Part shown: piece by piece, positions 25,198-37,340 of the stretch
Layout of the letters: each line of letters starts with the position of its first letter
Position numbering within the stretch: position 1 is the stretch's first letter
NCBI GenBank assembly: GCA_022702545.1
Contig: JAHRBC010000004.1
Span: 6,044,001-6,108,000 of the forward strand
Direction: 5' to 3'
Source of the DNA: Phycomyces nitens
Taxonomy: Eukaryota > Mucoromycota > Mucoromycetes > Mucorales > Phycomycetaceae
DNA length: 64,000 nt
Made by a program: the position numbers and the translations under genes
The notes under the pieces: model-generated
The model's input: only the letters and a program-made list of their open reading frames with translations
Told to the model about the DNA's origin: nothing
Database searches by the model: none

Positions 25198-27637
25198 ATG
25201 GCGTTCCATGACCGAGACGAAACGCCAGAAATATCACGAAAACAAGCACGACAGAGTAAAAAAGACGGAATAGACTGTGTGAACAGTTGCAGCAAAATAC
25301 CAGAGATTAACAGGAGCATCTTATTGATCCCCATTAGAATCATTGACACATGAAGGAGTCCAGACAGACGAAGGATACGTAGAACAACGATTCGAGACCC
25401 CAGAGTTTATGTCAACCTGGAGCGATGAGATGAAAGCAGGTAATCCAATCAACCAGATCACTAATGATTGGAATCGACAATCAACTTGAAGAAGGGAGGG
25501 GAGGGGTGGGTGGGTGGCGGGGTGGGTCGGGGTTCTGCAATAATAGACAATAGAATACACACAGATCTGAGCTTTGTTAACAATAACACTGTAATATCAA
25601 CAATAGAATTTGCCTATCAGTTGCTGCTCTCTATTCCTACTGACCGCACTCGAACTGTGGTTAGAAGACTAACACCTCTTTTGCACCGAGATTTCCTAGA
25701 CGTAAATATATAACCAAAAAAACAATGTCTAGAAACAGGGTTTCTTGCTTATGATTTATTGTAGCTCCTGCCTCATGAAATTGCCCTCCACATCCTCAGC
25801 TACGTCGATCTACCCACACTTCTCCAAGTGGGAAAAGTGTCCCGTAGATGGAACGAACTCAGCCAGGATCAGATCCTCTGGCGCGAGCTCTACAGGAGCC
25901 GTGGCTGGAAGACTGATGAAAAGGCAATCGACACCTATCTCTCAATGCCACCCTCCAAATACACATTCTCCCCGGTCCCCTTGACCCGCTCGAGTGCCTC
26001 TCTCTATGTTCCCATGGGAACACCAACCAGTTCAACCTCTTCTGGCCGGTTGAGAACCATTAGACGAACAGGAGACATTATGCAGCGTCTACGCCAACGG
26101 AGACATGTCCTCCACGAACCTCCCTCTTCGTCGTCCTCGTCGTCCTCAACCAGCCCCGAGGAGCATCGCAATCTCAGTAGCTCTATTCTAGCCGCTCTGT
26201 CTGAACCACATGCCCACCACCTTCCCCTTGAGCACCAGACATCGTCAGTTGCCTTTCCTCACCTCGTCTCACTCGCTGCCCCATCGTCCCATTCACGCTC
26301 ACAGCCCCTTGTGCCCTCTCGTAGGTACGGCGTGGGTTCATCGAGCACACCAATCATCACAGGCTCGCTTGTAGCCAGAGATACTCGTGTAAGTGTATCC
26401 TCAACATCCCGCTCAGCCCAACCTCAACCCGACGCCTCTGAATCCCCTTTGCCCTCTCCCTCTTCATGCTCTTACAACAGACCAATTACTCGCCGCAATG
26501 TCAAGTACGACGAAACGGCTCTTTATCACTACAAAGAAGATGCCGACCAACGATTTATCAACTGGCGCCGCCTGTACCGCAACCGGACCCTTGTAGATCG
26601 TCGCTGGCGTGATGGAAAGTATAAGATGCGCGTATTTCCACCCTCGAGCTCAATGGCTGATATGCACACCGAAGGAATCTATTGTGTCCAATTCGATAAT
26701 GATAAGATTGTGAGCGGCAGTCGGGACCAGACAATCAAGATATGGGATATCCGGACAGGTGAATGCCGTACCACATTACAAGCCCACAATGCAAGCGTCC
26801 TCTGCCTCCAGTATGACGACAGATACATCCTGAGTGGCAGTAGCGATGCCACAATTATCCAGTGGGATGTCCGTACCGGAGACATCGTCCAGATCCTTGT
26901 TGGACATGGCGAGAGTGTCCTGAACTTGCGTTTTGCAAAGAACAGACTCGTGAGCTGCTCAAAGGACCGGACTGTGCGAGTGTGGGACCTTGAGACCGGC
27001 ACGATGTTGAGGCAGCTCAATGGCCATCGTGCGGCCGTAAACGCCGTCCAGTTCAAGGACAATCGGGTCGTATCAGCGTCCGGGGATCGGACCATCAAAC
27101 TCTGGGACATGGTAAGCTATATGAATTCAAATTGAGGGGGAGGATGTAGTAGGACAAACAATGAATAATAACAAATGTATAAAGGAAACCGGAGAGTGTC
27201 TGCAGACCTTTGAATCACATACCCGAGGTATTGCCTGCGTTGAATTCGACGGCAGTAGGATTGTGAGTGGCTCCAGCGACCAGACGATCAAGATCTGGGA
27301 TGTAACCACAGGAGACTGTCTGTACACACTTGCCGGACATACAGAACTTGTCCGGACCCTTCAGATCGACACTGCGTCTGACCGGATCGTGAGCGGAAGT
27401 TATGACGGCAGTCTTAAAGTATGGGGATTAAATCATGGCAATCTGATGCTTAGCCTTGCACAAGCCATTGAAGGACGGTAAGAACAATAAGACAAGAAAT
27501 ACAATCAATTGACTAAACCATTGTTTAGTGTCCTTAATCTGCAGTACGACTATGCACGGATTGTGTGCTGTTCCAACCAGTCTCGGATGGTCATCTATGA
27601 CTTTGCCCATGGAATTGACACTCAATTCCTTATGTAA
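25198..27637 (+). CDS. F-box / seven-WD40-repeat protein (SCF ubiquitin-ligase substrate receptor)
   Basis: Six exons (25198-25255, 25338-25439, 25607-25701, 25765-27111, 27185-27477, 27529-27637) give 667 residues. An N-terminal helical segment (AYQLLLSIPTDRTRTVV, then RLTPLLHRDFLD) resembles the dimerisation helix that precedes the F-box in Cdc4/Fbw7 and Pop1. The F-box follows at about 86-130 (LLPHEIALHILSYVDLPTLL) and binds Skp1. A Ser/Pro-rich spacer runs to ~380, and seven WD40 blades at about 385-660 (signatures such as SGSRDQTIKIWD) form the substrate propeller. It would deliver phosphorylated proteins to SCF; the substrate is unknown and Cdc4/Pop1-, Met30- and Pof1-type receptors cannot be told apart here. 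The first two exons rest on splice-site and phase logic alone. Intron 2 carries a long G-quadruplex-type run. Confidence 0.87.
25494..25532 (+). repeat. G-run (potential G-quadruplex) in F-box gene intron 2
   Basis: At least seven runs of three or four G, separated by one or two bases, occur in 39 nt on the coding strand, inside the intron 25440-25606. Confidence 0.8.
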
Positions 27638-27743
27638 CATACTACTTACCTTTTTTTTGTATTATATATATGATTTTATTTTTTATTTTATTTTATTTTA
27701 TTTTATTTCTCAACACTTAAAAAGACAGTCGCACAGACCCAAA

Positions 27744-27752
27744 GTGACTCAT
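27744..27752 (+). promoter_or_regulatory. GCN4/CPC1-type site upstream of DAHP synthase
   Basis: GTGACTCAT matches the TGACTCA core bound by Gcn4/Cpc1 bZIP activators of general amino-acid control. It lies about 97 bp before the DAHP synthase start codon in a 211-bp intergenic gap. This placement fits amino-acid-starvation control of an aromatic biosynthesis gene; use is inferred. Confidence 0.55.
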
Positions 27753-27848
27753 AGGCCATCATTTTTGGCACAGGTGTGACTGCCTTGTATTGATAGTCCT
27801 TGATAAATATCTGTCCCAAACCTTTCTCTTTTCTGCACTTTACATCAA

Positions 27849-29040
<1,192 letters not shown>

Positions 29041-29357
29041 ATATCATTCTCCCACAATTCTTTCTTTGTTTTCCTATAGATAGATAGATATGCCTCTAGA
29101 TACTTTTTCTCTCTCTCATCATTGTCTGTTATTATTATTTTCCTGCATTTGCTTTATCTTAAATATCTCTTCATTATCCCCCTCCCAAAAACACCATCAC
29201 ATCAAAATAAACACTTGTTCTTACAATGCAAGGTGCATTGAGTTTAATAGTGGCTTGGATGTGACAGCGACAATGCAAAATGGGTTAATGTTTGGTGTCC
29301 AACAAAAAGCAATCTCTCTTCTTTTTTTTTTATAAAAAATAATTATATATATATACA

Positions 29358-30237
29358 ATGGAGAACAAAAAGATCGCAGTGTCTGCAGACTCCCTTGACG
29401 ACGATTACCTCGTCGAAGAAGATGTGTTTTCAGACAATGAGGAAGCAATCGAAGATCCCGACGCTCCAAGAGCCCACAAGCGCAAACAACCACCTGCCCC
29501 GGTTGCTGTCGAACAAAAGCCCAAGAAGGCAAAGAAAAAAAAGGTACGGTGGATTGACTAGCCCTTGGATCCTAATATTTATATATTTTTGTTATTAGAC
29601 TCGCGTCACAAAGGACCCTTTCCTCAACCTCAACGTCCATAGCGAACCTGTCGATGTTCAGTATAAATACATGGTCGACCGTCATCAGCGTGCCATGCCT
29701 GACCTCACCGCTGTCGAGCTAGAAGAAAAGGAACTCGTCGAGAAATCGTTTGTCGACAACCAAAAGTTCAAGCACGAACATACTCTCGAGGCTCTGCCAA
29801 ACTATATCAAGTTTGGTGTGGCTGGTCACAAGAAGCTCTCCAAGAAGCCTACCGAACTTGCAAGCCCTGTCGCACTGATCCTGACCCACTCTGCAGTGCG
29901 TGCGGTTGATTTAGTGCGTGCATTGAAAGAGTTTAACGAAACAGCAAAGATTGCCAAATTATTTGCAAAGCATTTGAAAGTAGAAGAGCAGGTCACTTTT
30001 CTGGAAAAGTACCCTATTCATATCGGTGTTGGCACTCCTAACCGTATCAATACCCTGCTTGAACAAGGACATCTCAAACTCGACCGTCTTGAGCTTGTTG
30101 TTGTTGATACTGAGCGTAATGCCAAGCGATTCAATATCCTTGACAACGACGCTGTCCGTGGGGATATCTTTAGTTTCCTTGGAAACTATATCTCATCTCG
30201 TATGAAAGAGGGCAAGACCAAACTTGGCCTGTTTTAA
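29358..30237 (+). CDS. CMS1: Cms1/CMSS1-like pre-ribosomal (90S/U3) protein
   Basis: Two exons (29358-29543, 29599-30237; intron GTACGG...TTAG, 55 nt) give 274 residues. The first exon encodes an acidic start followed by a Lys-rich nuclear/nucleolar tract (KPKKAKKKK). The second holds the Cms1 domain with DEAD-helicase-like motifs lacking the ATPase core: ALILTHSAVRAVDLVRALK, IGVGTPNRINTLLEQG, LELVVVDTE, ending GNYISSRMKEGKTKLGLF. The family associates with the 90S pre-ribosome in small-subunit processing. It converges on the HELLS-type gene, whose stop is 234 bp away. Confidence 0.88.
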
Positions 30238-30470
30238 TAATTATAATATATTTTCTTCATTCTTTTTCTTCTTCTTTGCTTTCCTCATCAGCATCTTCCC
30301 CACATTCAGTGTCCTTTCCTCTTTATAGATTATAATAATAAAACGGTTTTTTTATAAATAATAATAATAATAATAATAATAACTGAGAAGCCTAATGCAA
30401 ATGATAAATAGTAAAAAGAAAAAGAAAAAAAGAAAATATAAATGTTGATGAATGGTTGGTTGGTTTGTAA

Positions 30471-33400
30471 TTAAATACGAGTAGCAAGGATTTCGTTCTT
30501 TTGATCCACCATATCGGCTGTGTTGATCTCCTTGAACTGATCTGATACCCGTACCGTAGAATCCTCGAATACCTTCTCGCTACGATCCAACAGCATCTCC
30601 AGGTCTTCGTCCGAGATTACCTTGTCTCCCTGAGACACAATCTGAACCTGTTCACCATCCTGAGACTCTAAAATCTCGGCTAATTCACGAACAGTATTGT
30701 CATGGTCTTTTTTACTTAATGGGAGTCCAGTTACTGGCGACTTGAATTTGCCTAGCAAAGATAATGTTAGCTTGATGTTTTCTTGTTTTCAAATATACCA
30801 AACTTACTCTTGTGGATAACTAGCTTCTCGAGACGTCGCTTGGCAGTTGCCTTTTCAAGCATCTTTCCTTCGACAGTGTTACCAGTAACAAAGCGGTAGA
30901 TGAGTACTGGCTTTGTCTGGCCAATACGATGTACTCTATCTTGGGCCTGGAGATCCATTTGGGGATTCTATTCAATGTTATTCGTTTAGCAAATTGGTAT
31001 TTGTACAATTATATGCATTACCCAATCACTGTCAAAGATTACAACGGTATCTGCTGCAGTAAGATTGATACCAAGACCACCTGCACGTGTGGACAGCAAG
31101 AACAGCTTGACATTGCTCTCAGGGTCATTAAAGGTCTCAATTTGCTTTCTTCGGGACTCTTGAGAAACACTGCCATCCAATCTACAGACTGGCCAGTTCT
31201 TGAGCCCTGTAGACCAGTCTTCAAGAATGTCCAACATCTTTGTCATTTGAGAGAACACGAGAACCTTGTGGCCCCTCTCGAACAGAGCTGTCAAAAGACG
31301 ATCAAGCAAAAGCACCTTGCCAGATTGGGCAGCCAGTTCGTTATTCAATACATATGAATTGGTTTTGGGATCGATGGGCCAGTCAAATAGGAATGGGTGG
31401 TTGCAGACCTTGCGAAGTTGCATTACCAGGTTCTGCAGGTGCATTCCATTCACCTGCTTTGTAGCTATGGCCATCTCATGCTTCTTTCCAGCCTGTAGAA
31501 TAGACTCACTCGTGATGCTTTCTGGCTCAGGACCATCTAGTCCCTTGCTTTGCTGGGTAAAGAAGGCATGGTCAGATTGTTCCTTGTAGTTTGTTGTTTT
31601 TGAGACTCTATCAGAATGACGCTTGGTCCTCTGGGTAGCTTCTTCGGATTTATTGTCCACTTGTTTGGGTTCGGGTTCGGGTTCTTCATGAGTGTTGGTC
31701 TTTCGCTTGATGAGATACTCGCGAAGGTCTCTCTTGAGGATAGCATCGTAGAGATCCTTTTGTGGCTGGGTCAATGGGGCATACAAAAGATACTCCTTTT
31801 TCTTGGGCAGAGAACGTTCGACTAGATGATACAGATTTGTTTAATACTTTTACCTAGACGTCTTTCTAGAAATACTTGCCATCAGTCTTGAGACGTCTGA
31901 GCAAAAAGGGCTTGAGGATAGTGTGTAGACTTGTCACAATATTGTCCTCCTCCTCCTCCTTCATGATGCGATCCTGGCCACTCTTTTGGTTGATATCTGA
32001 AAAATCAAACCTAGAGAATCGATTCCTAGGCATTAATACTCTTGATGGTCAATCCAGACTTAATATATCCCACTTGCCAGGATTGGAACATATCAAGATC
32101 ATCAAAGATATCTGGCAGCAGAAAGTTCAAAAGACTCCACAGTTCGGCCAAGTTGTTTTGCAATGGTGTACCGGTCAACAACAGTCGATTGGCACTGGAA
32201 TAAGTCTTGAGCTCTTTGATGAGCTTACAGTTCAGATTCTTGATTCGGTGTCCTTCATCTACAACAATGTACTTCCAGTTGTATCTTTGGAGATGTTTGC
32301 GGTCATTCATGATAATTTCGTAGCTGGTGACAATGACAGGGAACTCACGCAATGTCTCCTTCTTCTTTTGCATCTTGCGGTTAATCATATGCTGACGCTC
32401 TTCCTTGGTGCCATGGTACAGGAGGACAGGGATTCCAGGAGTAAATCTATAGACCCAGATTGGTCGCCATTTAGCTTTACCCTATAGACCCACGGTGCTT
32501 ACCTCTTGAATTCGTTTACCCAGTTGGCAAGAGTGGATAGAGGAGTGACGATCAGATAGGGACCAGATACATTCATAGCCTTGAGATGGGCAATGAAACT
32601 GATCGTTTGGAGGGTCTATATTAAGAGTTATTATCTGTGTTGTACTTGTTCTAAACAAGTATTACAATACCTTTCCCAAACCCATTTCATCGGCCAGAAT
32701 ACCATTAAGACCATTCTCCCACAAACTTGTCAACCATTCAACACCTGCAAGTTGGTAATCACGCAAGATACCACCGGTTACAAGAGCTGGCTGTCTGGCA
32801 GAGATGGTCGGCTTAATCTGACCACTTGGCAAGCTTTTCCGCCCACTATCTTCTTTGATTGCCTGGCTGACATTGCCATCAGATTGCTTGTGCCTCTTGA
32901 CATCCTAAAAGACAAGAAGACCAATATCTAATTAAGCAAACCAGATGACATGGTCTCTAATGACCCCATCCTCCAAACTCACGTCTTCATTGATATATTC
33001 TCCCAACTGGTAATCCGCGTCGCTATTGACCTTTCGTTTACGCAGATTAGCTGTAGAGGTCTTGGCCTTGGTTGGCTCCTTTTTGGCAGGGCCCTCTTCA
33101 ATATTTGCAGCACTCTTTATCTCATTAGCAGCATCAATCTTTGCTGCTCTCTCTCGCGCCTCTTCTTGCTGTTTGGCCATCTTGCGGCCAAGGATGGTGG
33201 CATATGCACCAGACTTTTCCAGCAAGAAGTTTAGACGCTTCATTCTCTGCTCTTTAATAGTAGTATCAAACTGAACTTGAGCCTGTTTGACGGATTATCA
33301 GGCAGACAATAATAATGAGAATTGAGCACTGCTATGTGCCTGAAATACAAGGCATACTTGGTATATATATTTATTTTTTTCTTTACTTACAGCTTCCTCA

Positions 33401-33662
33401 ATACGCTGTTCTTCTTCTTTAACACTAATTTGCGACATTTCCTCTTCGACCTTGATCATTTCGCTGGTGATTTTCTCTTCCTCATCGACAATATCTATTT
33501 CTTGATCACTCATGACAGCAGGAGTTGTCTGGGAAGTTGATGCCTGATAAACACGATAAGAGAAACAGATATAACAGTTCGTGAGCCACTTACAGGTGAG
33601 GCAGACGCCACAGAGTCAGAATCCACTGACGAATTACGCTCACTGTTGTTCATGAGATTCAT
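30471..33662 (-). CDS. IRC5: SNF2-family chromatin-remodelling ATPase, HELLS/LSH/DDM1/Irc5 type
   Basis: Ten exons (33594-33662, 33391-33543, 32983-33282, 32671-32904, 32503-32615, 32078-32446, 31880-32010, 31022-31821, 30808-30967, 30471-30751) give 869 residues, close to HELLS and Irc5. The Walker A motif DEMGLGKT is at ~248, the DEGH box (VVDEGHR; DEGH is typical of this subfamily) at ~352 and the helicase-C motif [11 protein letters not shown] at ~730. The N-terminal coiled coil and the segment [13 protein letters not shown] match HELLS. The family slides nucleosomes, and in animals and plants supports DNA methylation and transposon silencing. The helicase half has a charged insertion (about 490-560). 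Introns 6 and 7, which flank exon 7, are in frame only with GCAAGT donors. The donor of intron 9 was chosen as GTAAGT over a nearby GTATAT, which would add one residue. Confidence 0.92.
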
Positions 33663-33989
33663 TGTTGGCCAAAAAAGAAAAGAAAAAGGAGGCGGAGAAA
33701 AAAAAAGAAAAGAAATGGATAGGGTTGCAAGAGGTTATTTGACAGACTTGACCGCTTTAAGCCACCTTGCAAAAAAAATACATAAAGATTTGGATTATAT
33801 AAATATATATATACATATACAAAATATATGTGTATATTCTTCTTGACCAAAGGGTTTTATATATATATATATATTTAAATATAATATATTTTTGTAGTTT
33901 AATAAAAAAAAAAGAGAGAGAAAGAGAATGCTTTTTGATCTTTGTACAGATTATACACGCAAACACGTACAGTGTTTACAAAGGTTGAA

Positions 33990-34471
33990 TTAGAAACCGT
34001 GGACTTTGATATCCGCCTTTGCAGCAATGCCTTCTTGAATCAAGAATTCGGCCATCTTTAGGCGCTGATCACCCTGCATCTGGATAATGTGGCCATGCTC
34101 TTCGTCCTCTACAACAGTGCCATTGCAGGCAAATGCCTTTTTGACAGCCTTGAGGAGCTTTTTAGTGTCAATCTCGGCAGGCAGACCCTGGAGTGTAGTG
34201 AGAGTCTTGCGACCGTTACGCTGCTGGATGCGAAGATCTGGAAAACAAACAAAAAAAAACAAAGTATGAATAACGATAATCATCGCATATGTCTTGTACG
34301 TACGGAGATAGTTGGTCTGCTTGACAGCACCGGCCTGCTCTTCTTCGACTTCGGCAAAGGGATCTAATTGAAATGGGCGTTTAGAATGATGCTGTGTATA
34401 GAATGGATGGATGCTGCGACGGCAGAGATGTGGTTACCAAAAGGCTTGTTGAGGTCTTCGAGATCTGCCAT
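33990..34471 (-). CDS. SUI1: Translation initiation factor eIF1 (SUI1)
   Basis: Three exons (34438-34471, 34304-34363, 33990-34237) give 113 residues, the normal length. The start MADLEDLNKPFDPFAE and the core LRIQQRNGRKTLTTLQGLP are diagnostic, followed by the conserved C-terminal half (GHIIQMQGDQR, KVHGF end). eIF1 binds the 40S subunit near the P site and enforces AUG selection. Both introns are GT-AG and interrupt the N-terminal tail, so the folded core is in one exon. The start context (G at -3, G at +4) is moderate. Confidence 0.96.
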
Positions 34472-35016
34472 GGCTTGGTGGATGTGTATGGATGTGTATT
34501 CGAAAAGGAACCGTCAAAGTAGCTTGGGAGGCTATGAAGACATAGCGGTCACGGCATTTGAAATTGAATTCCGCGCTATTTGCATTATTGCAAAGAGGTC
34601 GATTGATCGTCTTCTTTATTCCTCTATTCTTTATTCTTAACCCTCCAAGATGTATGGGACGATGTACGACAAGAGGTTGGTTTTGACATTCTGTCATACC
34701 AGCTCAATTTGGCCAGGCTACAAAGAGTATTTCAAATTCAGTCAATAATAAAATAATAATATTATATATTTATATGTATATACATATATATGTATATATT
34801 ATTATGATTATGATTATGATTATGGTTATGGTTATGGTTATGATTATATATATTTTTTACTTGGAGGCAGCAAGCTGGAACCTCGGACAAGGAGTGTTGT
34901 AGGAGGTTAATGAAACTACAGGCGCTTTTTGTGAAAATAGAATAGCCAAACTAATGAATGCAAAAGGGAAATAGAAGATGCTAAAATGTAAGGAAAAAGA
35001 AGGCCAACAAAGGCTG
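34472..35016. repeat. Intergenic with a TTATGA/TTATGG hexamer microsatellite
   Basis: Contains alternating A/T runs and, at about 34801-34850, eight to nine hexamer units that switch from TTATGA to TTATGG and back. It lies between the eIF1 start and the 3' end of the NQR-repeat gene. No coding sequence is supported. Confidence 0.6.
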
Positions 35017-36771
35017 CTAGGCAATTGAAGTAAGGTAGGATTGTCGAGAACTAAAGGACGCCCTCTGGTTCTCAAACTGTGGTTTTGCCTTGTAAATTGT
35101 GTCCATTAGCAAAGCGAGTTCGTCTCTAGTGTCTTCCTGGGTATCCTTTTGGACCTTGCGGAATAGTGTGTCTGTTGAGAGTACGGTGCGCTCCTTCATG
35201 GCCGGCAGACTATACCGTTGCTTTGTGAGCTGTGGGCGGTGGAGAGACTTGGCCAGCAAGTCGGTCATGGTCGTCATCTCCTGTAACAGGATCTCTTCGG
35301 GTGAGCACCAGTCCTAAGGACAAATGTGAATATCTGTTATCTAGAGTAGGACAAGCCTAATGCTTTACCTGATTAGTGAGGCGGCCACGGTCCATGCGAT
35401 TCAGGACACCTGTCACCTTTGCTACCTCTATCCTTTTCTGGAGGGCGTCTCCCATGTGAACTCGCTGGTTATCCAACGTTCTGGCTGCAGACTTGTTGAT
35501 TTGCTGGACAAGGTCCTTGAGGAGGTCGTGTCTCTGGGGTAAATGGGCCCGCTGGTCGTCCAACCGTCCGCGGGATAGTCGCTCGACTGCCTTGCTGACC
35601 GTGGCCATGGCTAATTCATTTGCCTGCCTCTCTGTCAATGTCACTCGCTGGTTATTCAGCCGTGGTGCAACACTTGATAGGCGGTCAATTGCTTCCAATA
35701 GATTGTCCAATTCACGCTGTGTCTTTTCTCCTAGCGATCTCTTCTTTTCTCTGGGGCAGCCATGGACTTCTCCGGCTGGGTAGCATGGAGGTTCCTCTGT
35801 AGGAGGCAGGTCGCTGTATGCGGGAGGTGGGTTGGAGCGAATGGATTTGGTTATGCGGTCGACGGCATGCATGAGCCGTTCGATTTCACTCCAAAGGACC
35901 GTCATTTCCTTTGAATCTTCATATTCCAAGGCAACCAGGCCAGCAGCATGGTTCTTTTGGAATTCGGACACTTCTTCCTGTAGCTGTAGGTAGACATTCT
36001 CACTGCTGTGATTCAATGGGATATTGTCCTGTGTATCCACGTGGCCAAGCTCTAGCATGCGATAGACGTCGTTGAGCAAGGCAGCCAGTGCACAGCAGAG
36101 ATTGTAGTCGACGCTGACGTCTACAAGAAGTACTTGGTGAGAATCGAGCTGGCGTTTGATGTTGATCATGGTCGTCTGTGTTGTTTCTAGCTCTGCATGT
36201 GTAATTCGTGTTGTGTAGCGTGCAATGGAGCCCAGCAAATCGCCACCGTCCACTGACCGGCGCTCCTGCAACGATGAGTCCGACAGGCGTCGCATCTCCC
36301 GGCCCACGCGCATCCCGTCCGACCCTTCTAATACGATCTTTTTCAGCAACGAATCAAGTGCTACCAAGCACACTTGCTTTACTGATCCCAGAGACTGTAC
36401 GACCTTGATAAGTCAAAAAAGAAAAGAAAGGAAAAAAAAAGAAAAAAAGAAGTCAGCTACGTGTGTAAGCATTTTTAAATAACTCATTACTTCGGGCGAG
36501 AGGCGACAGGTCTGGTCAGCAGCAAGGAATTCGTAGTCTATTGGTTCGCACATCAAGGCCTCTAGCATAGTCGCAGAGTCGCAGGACGGCCGGTGTGTTG
36601 TGGTTGATTGTATTGGTGGCGGTAATCGTGGTGCTGATTCTGCTGGAGTTGGGATTGTGTGGAATGAGCGGGCTACCTAGATTCCATGTTAGTCAGCAGC
36701 AAGGAATCAGACTATGATCTTACGGGTCCACTGCGCTGTTTTTTTGACGGTTGGCGTTGGAGGGAAGCCAT
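35017..36771 (-). CDS. Helical protein with repeated L-x-NQR motifs, function unknown
   Basis: Four exons (36724-36771, 36491-36676, 35369-36403, 35017-35313), all GT-AG and in phase 0, give 521 residues. A basic N-terminus and Pro-rich stretch precede a mostly helical body. The C-terminal half repeats a short motif: RLNNQRVTLTERQ, RLDDQRAHLPQRH, TLDNQRVHMGDAL, RLTNQ, and QFENQRASFSSRQ near the end. Spacing is about 30-45 residues between the first four, suggesting a helical repeat. A Pro-rich linker (PPPAYSDLPPTEEPP, containing a PPxY motif that could bind WW domains) lies in the middle. The layout recalls uncharacterised fungal UPF0662/DUF2408-type proteins, but that match is uncertain. It is divergent from KAR5. 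Confidence 0.78.
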
Positions 36772-37340
36772 TTGAAGTAGAGCGGAAGAAAGAAAGGGAG
36801 GGCGAAGAAATGAGGTCCGTTTTATCTCCAACAAGCGTTGTGGCTCTATTTCAAAAATAGGAAAAAAAAGGACAAAATGTGTCCAGGAAAATCTCCTGTT
36901 TCTCCCTTTGAGCATGTCTCCTGCGTACTCCTTATGTATTCCCATTTCACAGACCCACAATAAAAATATAAATAAATAATAAATGTAAAATATGAATATG
37001 TACAAATATTTATTTGTCTATTTATTGAAACAAATAGCAAGTTCAAGTGTCTAAATGGCCTCTTTATCTATCCAGACCTTGTTCATATATCTACTTTGCA
37101 AATTTAAATGTGGTTATTAAAAAAAAGAGGTATAGAAGGAGCACAAGTCTACAGGGGTGCCACGAGCCTGTCATTGACGACGGCAATTATCTTAAACTCC
37201 CACATCTCGATCCCATTATTTGCCACCTTCGTCATCACAGATCCTCTGGGTGACGAGTCTTTTTTTTTTTAAGAAAAAAAAGGAAGAAGAAGCTCTATCT
37301 GATTACTCAACTTGTCTATGGTCCCAGTTCTGGAACACCA
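36772..37340. other. Divergent intergenic region between the NQR-repeat gene and KAR5
   Basis: 569 bp, AT-rich, with polypurine and polypyrimidine tracts. It should contain both promoters; no specific regulatory site is identified. Confidence 0.5.

Noticed and set aside
31876..32487. Plus-strand frame of 203 codons opposite the HELLS-type gene
   Set aside because: Lies across real exons and introns of the SNF2 ATPase.
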